The notes under the pieces were generated by a model. That model had not been told where the DNA came from. It ran no database searches and was given only the letters and a program-made list of their open reading frames with translations. Positions 1 to 5,279 of a DNA stretch of 8,060 nt are shown here, piece by piece; positions within the stretch are counted from its first letter, which is position 1, and each line of letters starts with the position of its first letter. The translations under genes and the position numbers were made by a program. Source of the stretch: Brevundimonas sp. Lineage in GTDB: Bacteria > Pseudomonadota > Alphaproteobacteria > Caulobacterales > Caulobacteraceae. The stretch spans positions 1-8,060 of the forward strand of contig JAAXIW010000022.1 of the NCBI GenBank assembly GCA_012270135.1, written 5' to 3'.

Positions 1-59
1 TCGAACCGAGGACCCTCTGATTAAAAGTCAGATGCTCTAACCAACTGAGCTAAGGACGC
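1..59 (-). tRNA. tRNA-Lys (anticodon UUU), 3' part cut off by the window edge
   Basis: Read on the minus strand, the sequence folds as a tRNA. The acceptor 5' strand GCGTCCT (59-53) is followed by the T8-A9 pair and a D-arm AGCTCAGTTGGTTAGAGC. A perfect 5-bp anticodon stem TCTGA/TCAGA encloses the loop CTTTTAA, so the anticodon is TTT (25-23), which reads lysine AAA/AAG codons. The variable loop and the start of the T arm (CTCGG, then TTCGA) are present. The rest of the T arm, the acceptor 3' strand and any encoded CCA lie left of position 1. No terminator can be judged. Confidence 0.95.
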
Positions 60-98
60 ACACCGTCGGGGCCCGCATTCGCGAACCGCGACGCGCCT

Positions 99-125
99 TC
101 TGTTGCAAAGCGCGGCCGGGGTCAA
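99..125 (-). promoter_or_regulatory. Candidate housekeeping promoter for tRNA-Lys
   Basis: On the minus strand a TTGACCC box (125-119) is followed, after 12 bases, by GCAACAGA (106-99). The alphaproteobacterial (Caulobacter-type) housekeeping consensus is TTGACGS, a 10-14 base spacer, then GCTANAWC. The -35 box fits well; the -10 box matches 5 of 8 positions. Transcription would start near 92, giving a tRNA leader of about 30 bases. It is placed correctly for the tRNA and too far upstream to serve anything else on this strand. Inferred by eye only. Confidence 0.4.
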
Positions 126-168
126 GCGTCGCCTCGACGGTTCGGGCCGTCAGGGCTAGGGAAATGTC

Positions 169-1251
169 ATGAAACCCTTGTCAGGCCTGCGCATCCTTGA
201 GTTCGACGGCCTCGGGCCCGTGACCTTCGCCGGCATGGTGCTGGCGGACCTCGGCGCCGAGGTTCTGCGCCTGACCCGCAGCGCGACAGCCGGAGCGCCG
301 GCGTTCACGGACGTCGGAGGCGAGGTGCTGCACCGCGGGCGGGCCGCGGTCCCCGTCGATTTGAAGGATACCGCCGATCTTGCGCGGGTCCGGGAGCTCA
401 TCGCCTCGGCCGACGCTGTGATCGAGGGATTCCGACCTGGGGTGATGGAGCGGCTGGGACTGGGGCCGGATGTGTGCGCAGAGCGGAATCCCAGGCTGGT
501 GTTCGGTCGCATCACGGGCTGGGGCCAGAGCGGGCCGATGGCGCGGCAGGTCGGTCACGATCTCAACTACATCGCCCTGTCCGGCGCCCTGTCGATGATG
601 GGCGAGCCGGACCGGCCGCCGCGACCGCCCCTGAACGTGGTCGGCGACTACGGCGGTGGAGCGATGCTGCTGGTCACCGGCGTCCTGGCCGCCCTGCTGG
701 AGGCGAAGACGACCGGACGCGGCCGGGTTGTCGACGCCGCCATGACCGATGGCTCGGCCCTTCTCACCAGCCTGTTCCACGCCTTGGGCGCACGCGGCCT
801 GTGGAACGAGGCGCGAGGGACAAACCTGCTGGACGGCGGAGCGCCATTCTACCGCTGCTACGCCTGCCGTGACGGTCGGTTCGTGGCCGTGGGCGCGCTG
901 GAGCCGCAGTTCTACGCCGCCCTGCTGGCGGGCCTCGACATTCCGCCGGACGAGGCGCCGCAATTCGACCTGGCGGGCTGGGAGGGCCTGCACGCCCGCT
1001 TCGGGGAGATATTCGCCCGACGGGACCGCGACGACTGGTCGGCGCATTTTGCGGACACCGAGGCCTGCGTCACCCCCGTGCTGACCCTGGCCGAGGCTCC
1101 GGAGCATCCCCACAACGCCGCGCGCGGCGCGTTTGTCCTGCAAGGGGTCGTCCAACCCGCCCCGGCGCCCCGATTCGACGATGAAGCGGCCTCGTCCACG
1201 CCGCAGCCGGACGTTCTGCCCCTGGACGACGCTGTCACCCGCTGGCGCTGA
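169..1251 (+). CDS. Alpha-methylacyl-CoA racemase (CaiB/BaiF CoA-transferase family III)
   Basis: This 360-residue cytosolic enzyme is predicted to interconvert (2R)- and (2S)-2-methylacyl-CoA thioesters, a step that lets branched-chain or sterol-side-chain acyl-CoAs enter beta-oxidation. It has the usual family length. The N-terminal block PLSGLRILEFDGLGP is the CaiB/BaiF signature. The racemase-specific catalytic set is visible: His130 in GHDLNYIALSGAL, Asp160 in VVGDYGGGAM and Glu245 in GALEPQFY. These match His126, Asp156 and Glu241 of the Mycobacterium tuberculosis racemase with a constant offset of four. The phrases LEPQFY and ACVTPVLTLAEA favour racemase over formyl-CoA or carnitine CoA-transferases, which use a catalytic Asp instead. 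The ATG at 169 follows AGGGA (158-162) at 6 bases. It is divergent from the tRNA gene and convergent, 7 bp apart, with the kinase gene. Substrate range cannot be told from sequence. Confidence 0.93.
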   Translation: MKPLSGLRILEFDGLGPVTFAGMVLADLGAEVLRLTRSATAGAPAFTDVGGEVLHRGRAAVPVDLKDTADLARVRELIASADAVIEGFRPGVMERLGLGPDVCAERNPRLVFGRITGWGQSGPMARQVGHDLNYIALSGALSMMGEPDRPPRPPLNVVGDYGGGAMLLVTGVLAALLEAKTTGRGRVVDAAMTDGSALLTSLFHALGARGLWNEARGTNLLDGGAPFYRCYACRDGRFVAVGALEPQFYAALLAGLDIPPDEAPQFDLAGWEGLHARFGEIFARRDRDDWSAHFADTEACVTPVLTLAEAPEHPHNAARGAFVLQGVVQPAPAPRFDDEAASSTPQPDVLPLDDAVTRWR

Positions 1252-1258
1252 TCAGCCG

Positions 1259-2713
1259 TCATGCGACGGCGAGGTCGATCCGTTCCCGCCGTTCGGCCGC
1301 GCAGGCCTCGGCGAGGGTTCCGGCCAGCATGACGGGGTCGATCGGCTTGGTCAGGAAGGCGTGGACTCCAGCCGCGTCCCAGGCCTCACGGTGATTGTCG
1401 AGGGCGTTGGCCGTCAGGGCGATGACCGGAGTGCCCCCGTTGACGCCCCCCTCCCGAATCCGCCGAGTCGCCTCGAGTCCGTCCATGACCGGCATCTGCA
1501 TGTCCATCAGGATGGCGTCGAAGGGTTCCCTCGACGCCGCTTCCAGCGCCTCGGCGCCGTTCTCGACCAGGGTCAGGCGACAGCCGTGCGGCTCGAGCAA
1601 CAAGGTCAGGATGCGCCGGTTCACCTCGTGGTCGTCGGCGGCGAGGATGGATCGGCCTTGCAGCGCGCCAGAGGTCTCGACCTGACGTTCGGGCCGCGCG
1701 GCCTCACCCTCGACCGCCGTCATCGGCAGCGTCAGGGTGAAGGTCGACCCCTGGCCTTCGACGCTGTTCACGGTCAGGGTTCCGCCCATGATTTCGGCCA
1801 GCTTGCGGCTGATCGACAGACCCAGACCGGTTCCGCCGTGGCGGCGGGTCGTGCCGGCGTCGGCCTGCTCGAAACTGTTGAACACCTGGGCCAGCCGGTT
1901 CGCAGGGATGCCGCAGCCGGTGTCGGAGACCCCGACCGACAGGCGGGCGCCGTCCCAGCCGACCGAAACGGTGATCTCCCCCTCCTCGGTGAATTTCACC
2001 GCGTTGGACAGCAGGTTGAACAGAATCTGCTGAAAGCGAAGCGGGTCCGTCCGGACCGCCTCCGGGACATCGGGCGCGATCCGGACGACGAGGCGGACTC
2101 CGTTGGCGCGCGCACGGGGCTCCCACAAACGGGCGAGAGTCGCCAGGCGCTCGCCCACGACCATGTCGGCGCTGTCGAGTTCCATCTTGCCCGCCTCGAT
2201 CTTGGAGAAGTCGAGCACGTCGTTGAGCAACCCCATCAGCACATCGCCGGCGTCGATCAGCATCGACACATGCTCGCGCTGGCGAGGGTCGAGGCGGGTG
2301 CGGCGCAACAGGTTGGCGGCCGAGATCACCGCATTCATGGGCGTCCGGATTTCGTGGCTGACCACAGCGAGGAAGTCCGACTTGGCGGCGCTTGCGACCT
2401 CGGCCTTCTGCCGGGCGCGCTGCTCGGCGTCGCGTGCGGCCTTCAGCGCTGTGGTGGTCATCGAGCTCTGGCGCACCGCGACGACGAGGTGGCTCATGTA
2501 GAGCACGCAGCCGATGGCGATCAGCAGTTCGTGCCAATTGCCGGTGATGATCGCGCCCAGAATCGGCAGGCCGAGAAAGTAGGTGGCGTGCGATGCGACC
2601 GCCGAAACCAGAATCGGCCGGACATGGTGCATATGCAGGCTGACGTGCAGGAGGCCGCCGGCGCACTGAACCATTGCGAATATTCGCCCCACCTCGCCGC
2701 CCAGGAACCACAA
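1259..2713 (-). CDS. Kinase and receiver portion of the interrupted hybrid histidine kinase
   Basis: This open frame of 484 codons starts with a TTG directly after the amber stop. Predicted helices lie at about residues 8-26, 32-56 and 61-80, followed by a charged linker helix (about 86-112). HisKA carries the phosphorylated His120 in VVSHEIRTPMN. HATPase_c has the N box (Asn233, Asn237 in NLLSNAVKFT), G1 (Asp264 in DTGCGIP), F box (FNSFEQAD) and G2 (GGTGLGL, 293-299). A linker leads to a receiver with acidic pair Asp360-Asp361, phospho-acceptor Asp404 in LMDMQMPVMDG, Thr434 and Lys456 in LTKP. All are intact, as expected for autophosphorylation and phosphotransfer to its own receiver. No good SD precedes the TTG or the next ATG (2674-2672; a GGGG lies 12 bases upstream), so separate translation would probably need reinitiation after the upstream stop. 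Confidence 0.7.
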   Translation of the reverse strand: MWFLGGEVGRIFAMVQCAGGLLHVSLHMHHVRPILVSAVASHATYFLGLPILGAIITGNWHELLIAIGCVLYMSHLVVAVRQSSMTTTALKAARDAEQRARQKAEVASAAKSDFLAVVSHEIRTPMNAVISAANLLRRTRLDPRQREHVSMLIDAGDVLMGLLNDVLDFSKIEAGKMELDSADMVVGERLATLARLWEPRARANGVRLVVRIAPDVPEAVRTDPLRFQQILFNLLSNAVKFTEEGEITVSVGWDGARLSVGVSDTGCGIPANRLAQVFNSFEQADAGTTRRHGGTGLGLSISRKLAEIMGGTLTVNSVEGQGSTFTLTLPMTAVEGEAARPERQVETSGALQGRSILAADDHEVNRRILTLLLEPHGCRLTLVENGAEALEAASREPFDAILMDMQMPVMDGLEATRRIREGGVNGGTPVIALTANALDNHREAWDAAGVHAFLTKPIDPVMLAGTLAEACAAERRERIDLAVA

Positions 2714-2995
2714 CTAGGCGGTGATGCCGGCGTAGACGACGACGCTGAGCACTGTGGTGGCGCAGCACAGGACGACATAGGCGCGGTCCGGCTCCCACGA
2801 CGGGGCCTCGCGGAACCGGCGGAAGACCAGCCAGTCGAGCGCCTGGGTGAGCAGAACCGCCCCGAACCACGCCGCCGGCCAGACGCCGGGAACCATGAAC
2901 CAGGCCGTCGCGCCGATGAAGGCGGCCAGGGCGAGCCGCGTCTTCAGCTCCCCGTATCGGACCTGGGAAACCATGGCATAGGCGGTCGCCGTCAT
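2714..2995 (-). CDS. N-terminal membrane fragment of the interrupted histidine kinase
   Basis: This 93-codon frame ends at the amber codon. After a short polar N-terminus it shows two closely spaced hydrophobic segments (about 21-37 and 39-58), a charged loop with RRFREAPSWEPDR, and a third segment (about 72-93) that reaches the stop. Alone it would be a three-helix membrane peptide with no catalytic part. It is best read as the first half of the kinase, because its start has the strongest SD in the window and the downstream frame supplies the matching second half of the membrane domain. I do not recognise the membrane domain as a named family. Confidence 0.65.
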   Translation of the reverse strand: MTATAYAMVSQVRYGELKTRLALAAFIGATAWFMVPGVWPAAWFGAVLLTQALDWLVFRRFREAPSWEPDRAYVVLCCATTVLSVVVYAGITA

Positions 2996-3000
2996 TGAGA

Positions 3001-3007
3001 ATCCTCC
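3001..3007 (-). promoter_or_regulatory. Shine-Dalgarno sequence of the histidine kinase gene
   Basis: On the minus strand GGAGG (3007-3003), within GGAGGAT, sits 7 bases before the ATG at 2995. It is a near-perfect match to the anti-SD sequence. It fixes the kinase start well upstream of the amber codon, so the true gene includes the 93-codon fragment. Confidence 0.8.
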
Positions 3008-3055
3008 AACACGCCACCTTCGCGCGAATTGGAAAAGGATTGGTTGCCGCGCGTG

Positions 3056-3092
3056 ATGACCGGGCCGCTGATCTTGGCTATGGAACAGTCAA
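3056..3092. promoter_or_regulatory. Possible divergent promoter region between kinase and lipoprotein genes
   Basis: The 138-bp divergent gap (2996-3133) must hold the start signals for both strands. On the plus strand ATGACCG (3056-3062), 14 bases, then GCTATGGA (3077-3084) loosely resembles the Caulobacter-type TTGACGS / GCTANAWC pair. On the minus strand TTGACTG (3092-3086) is a good -35 box, but no convincing -10 follows at the right distance. The two candidates overlap, so the divergent genes might share control. This is a visual match only. Confidence 0.25.
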
Positions 3093-3120
3093 TACCGCCG
3101 TGCGTTGGAAACGCCGATCC

Positions 3121-3126
3121 GGGGAG
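3121..3126 (+). promoter_or_regulatory. Shine-Dalgarno sequence that sets the lipoprotein start
   Basis: GGGGAG lies 7 bases before the ATG at 3134. The frame is open further upstream to a TTG at 3029, but that start would put 35 non-signal residues ahead of the signal peptide and would lie upstream of the candidate promoter. The ATG at 3134 is therefore preferred. Confidence 0.65.
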
Positions 3127-3133
3127 CCGACCA

Positions 3134-3388
3134 ATGAAACGCCTTTTTACTCTCGTCGCCATCGCCAGCGCCTTCGCCGCGACGGCGTGCGACGACCCGC
3201 GCCCGGCCGAGCCGGAAGTCATGGATACGCCCATCGAGGAGCCCGTGGCTCCGTCCATTGAGGAGGTGCAGGCCCCCGTGGCGGCGCCCAGCGCGACAGA
3301 CACGCCGCCGGACAACAGCCGGTCGCCGACGGAGAAGCGCAGCTCGGAGGAATCGGTCCGCCCGGAGAGCGAGACCCTGTTCTACTGA
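3134..3388 (+). CDS. Small Pro/Glu-rich predicted lipoprotein, function unknown
   Basis: This 84-residue protein has a lipoprotein-type signal: a basic N-terminus MKRL, a hydrophobic stretch (about 4-15) and a lipobox-like ATAC ending at Cys19. That Cys would be lipidated and become the mature N-terminus. The lipobox is imperfect, since position -3 is Ala rather than Leu, so a plain secreted signal peptide is possible. The mature part of about 66 residues is rich in Pro, Glu, Ser and Ala, looks disordered, and ends in the aromatic LFY. Asp at +2 and +3 after Cys would favour inner-membrane retention under the enterobacterial Lol rule, but that rule is not reliably transferable here. It lies 100 bp upstream of tamA on the same strand, so co-transcription and an envelope role are plausible but unproven. 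I recognise no family. Confidence 0.75.
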   Translation: MKRLFTLVAIASAFAATACDDPRPAEPEVMDTPIEEPVAPSIEEVQAPVAAPSATDTPPDNSRSPTEKRSSEESVRPESETLFY

Positions 3389-3395
3389 GGGGCGG

Positions 3396-3440
3396 GTCGG
3401 GTGACGCCCTCATTGCGCCGCTCGCCGACATCACCCTGAC
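3396..3440 (+). other. Imperfect inverted repeat in the lipoprotein-tamA gap
   Basis: GTCGGGTGA (3396-3404) can pair with TCACCC-T-GAC (3431-3440), a 9-bp stem with one bulged T and a 26-base loop. No T-run follows, so it is not a standard intrinsic terminator. It could be an mRNA structure between two cistrons or chance pairing in GC-rich DNA. The rest of the 3389-3488 gap shows only the tamA SD; I see no clear promoter in it. Confidence 0.25.
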
Positions 3441-3476
3441 CGCGGCCCGCCCGTCCGGGGGCGCTCCCACGCTGAC

Positions 3477-3481
3477 GAAGG
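3477..3481 (+). promoter_or_regulatory. Shine-Dalgarno sequence supporting the TTG start of tamA
   Basis: GAAGG is followed by 7 bases and then TTG at 3489. No ATG or GTG in this frame lies near the start of the signal peptide, and the TTG gives a complete N-terminal signal sequence. The spacing therefore decides the start codon. Confidence 0.7.
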
Positions 3482-3488
3482 TTCCAGT

Positions 3489-5279
3489 TTGACGTCCAGA
3501 CCCGCCCTGTTCTTGTCCAGTGTGGCGGGTTTCGCGCTTGTTGCATCCGCGGCCGTCGCCGACCCCCGGGCCCAGATTCGCGGCGAGATGGACTCTGACC
3601 TGCGGGCGCAGCTGGAGCGCGCGGTCGGCGAGGTCGACGCCCCGCCCTCGAACCGGTTCGAGGCTCGCCGACGGGCGCGCGGCGCCGTCGAGGCCGCCGA
3701 GGCCCTGCTCCGGTCAGAGGGCTATTATCAACCGCTCCTCGAGGATGTCGTAGAAGGCGAGGAGACCCCCGTCGCGATCGTCGATGTGACGCCGGGGCCG
3801 CGGTTTGCGCTGACCGACCCGATCATCAACTGGATCGATCCGCCGCCGGCGCCGGCGTTGCAGGAAGACGTTCTCGGCGATCTCGAACTCAGGGCCGGCG
3901 AGCCGGGCCGCGCGGTCGACGTCATCGCGGCCGAAGGGCGGATCGTCGCCGGCCTGACCCGCCAGGGCCACGCCGACGCCCGCGCGGAACCTCGCCGGGT
4001 CGTGGTCGATCACGCCGCCCTGACGGTGGAACCGACCTACAACATCAACGCCGGCCCCCTCGTTCGCCTCGACGGGGTGCGCCTCGAAACGCGGGGGCCG
4101 ACCAACCCGAACTGGGTGGCCGGCCTGGCGCCATGGTCGGCGGGTGACGTTTATGATCCCGAGGATGTGGCCGAGCTGGAGCGCCGTCTGCTCGACACCG
4201 GAGTCTATGACGGGGTCGGCGTCGCCCTCGCCCCGGCTGATCAGACGCTGCCCGATGGCAACCGGCCGGTCGTGGTCACCCTGACGGACCGCCCGCGGCG
4301 CATCCTCGAGGCCGGTGCGACCTTCTCGACCGCCGAGGGGTCGGGCGTCGACCTGATCTGGACATGGCACAACCGGTTCGGCCGGGCCGACACCCTGGTC
4401 TGGCAGGCACGGGCGGCGGATGTGGACAGCCGTCTGGGCGTGAACCTTCGCCTGCCGCACTGGCGCAGACCCGGGCGGACCCTGAGACTGTCCGCGGCCG
4501 TGCTGAACGAGGATACCGACGCCTACCGCCGGACCGCGGTCGCTCTCGCAGCCGACCTCCAGCAGCGTCTCGGCAAGACCTCCTGGTTCAGCTACGGCCT
4601 GGGGCTCGACGCGGGGCGCTATGACGAGAACCGGTTCGACCCCGTCACCCAGGCGCCGATCAATTTCGAGCGCGATCTGTTCATCCTGACCGGCCGGGGC
4701 AGCGCCTATCTGGACTATTCCAACGATCCGCTCGACCCGACCACCGGCTGGCGGCTGACTGCCTCGGCCCAGCCCACGGCCGTGACGGGCGAGGACACCA
4801 CGATGTTCCTGCGCGCCGAGGCGCAGGCGACCGCCTATCTGCCGATCCAGGACAACGCCAGGACCGTCCTGGCCGGCCGGGTGCGGCTGGGTTCGATCCT
4901 GGGCGGGGAGGAGCTCACGGTGCCCTCTGACCGACTGTTCTATTCCGGCGGCGGCGGGTCGGTGCGCGGCTATGAATACCAGGGCGTCGCCCCTCGCCTG
5001 CCCGACAACACCCCGCGTGGCGGGCTAAGCCTTGTCGAGTTTTCGGCCGAGGTCCGGCGCGATCTGTTCCGAAATTTCCAGGGCGTGGTCTTCGTCGACG
5101 CCGGCTCGGTCGGCTTCGACCAGGCCCCCGACTTCAGCAACATGCGCTACGGCGCCGGGTTCGGGGTGCGCTACAAGCTGCCGTTCGGTCCGATCCGGGC
5201 CGACATCGCGTTTCCACTCGACAAACGCGACGGCGACGCCGACTTCCAGATCTACGTCAGCATCGGACAGGCGTTTTGA
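3489..5279 (+). CDS. tamA: TamA, Omp85-family outer-membrane subunit of the translocation and assembly module
   Basis: This 596-residue outer-membrane protein belongs to the BamA/TamA branch of the Omp85 superfamily. With TamB it helps insert some outer-membrane proteins, including autotransporters. A Sec signal peptide (residues 1-24, cleavage after AVA before Asp25) is followed by a periplasmic region that fits three POTRA domains (about 28-100, 104-185 and 188-268), the last beginning GPLVRLDGVRL. The C-terminal barrel (about 272-596) has alternating beta-strand patterns, the family hallmark VRGY (492-495, in SGGGGSVRGYEYQG) in the loop that folds into the pore, and a terminal Phe, as BAM-assembled barrels have. 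The length is near the roughly 580 residues usual for TamA, and shorter than the five-POTRA BamA. Its stop overlaps the tamB start, supporting a translationally coupled pair. The start codon is TTG. A generic TamA-like Omp85 label is the only real alternative. Confidence 0.93.
   Translation: MTSRPALFLSSVAGFALVASAAVADPRAQIRGEMDSDLRAQLERAVGEVDAPPSNRFEARRRARGAVEAAEALLRSEGYYQPLLEDVVEGEETPVAIVDVTPGPRFALTDPIINWIDPPPAPALQEDVLGDLELRAGEPGRAVDVIAAEGRIVAGLTRQGHADARAEPRRVVVDHAALTVEPTYNINAGPLVRLDGVRLETRGPTNPNWVAGLAPWSAGDVYDPEDVAELERRLLDTGVYDGVGVALAPADQTLPDGNRPVVVTLTDRPRRILEAGATFSTAEGSGVDLIWTWHNRFGRADTLVWQARAADVDSRLGVNLRLPHWRRPGRTLRLSAAVLNEDTDAYRRTAVALAADLQQRLGKTSWFSYGLGLDAGRYDENRFDPVTQAPINFERDLFILTGRGSAYLDYSNDPLDPTTGWRLTASAQPTAVTGEDTTMFLRAEAQATAYLPIQDNARTVLAGRVRLGSILGGEELTVPSDRLFYSGGGGSVRGYEYQGVAPRLPDNTPRGGLSLVEFSAEVRRDLFRNFQGVVFVDAGSVGFDQAPDFSNMRYGAGFGVRYKLPFGPIRADIAFPLDKRDGDADFQIYVSIGQAF

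Larger units (their letters stand above)
1259..2995 (-). pseudogene. Hybrid sensor histidine kinase interrupted by an in-frame amber codon
   Basis: Read from the ATG at 2995 to the TGA at 1261-1259, one reading frame of 578 codons encodes a six-helix membrane sensor followed by HisKA, HATPase_c and a receiver domain. The frame is broken only at codon 94, TAG at 2716-2714, inside the third predicted helix. Reading continues in the same frame on both sides with no shift, the membrane pattern carries across the stop, and every catalytic motif downstream is intact. A single base change from a sense codon (for example CAG, GAG or TGG to TAG) would explain it. Possible readings are a recent nonsense mutation, a base-calling error, amber suppression, or reinitiation giving a kinase that lacks three helices. 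No HAMP, PAS or periplasmic sensor domain is visible. The cognate signal and output partner are unknown. Confidence 0.75.

Noticed and set aside
1..168. A tRNA-gene attachment site for an integrated element
   Set aside because: The tRNA 3' end, where integrases usually act, lies outside the window, and the genes here show no integrase or phage content.
181..1155. A 324-codon minus-strand open frame opposite the racemase
   Set aside because: The plus strand carries all racemase catalytic motifs; the opposite translation has no recognisable domain.
2676..2687. Perfect 12-base palindrome GCGAATATTCGC within the kinase gene
   Set aside because: About two perfect 12-base palindromes are expected by chance in 8 kb, it lies inside coding sequence, and no second copy was noticed.
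1133..2998. A 621-codon plus-strand open frame covering the whole kinase gene
   Set aside because: It is antisense to a protein with unmistakable HisKA, HATPase_c and receiver motifs. Its own translation is rich in Arg, Gly, Asp and His with no domain pattern, a usual product of GC-rich codon bias. It does make the kinase region look deceptively uninterrupted on the wrong strand.
3029..3133. A 35-codon upstream extension of the lipoprotein from a TTG
   Set aside because: It would bury the signal peptide internally, overlaps promoter-like sequence, and the ATG at 3134 has a good SD.
3714..4460. A 248-codon minus-strand open frame opposite the tamA POTRA region
   Set aside because: No domain, no signal and no convincing ribosome-binding site; explained by the codon bias of tamA.
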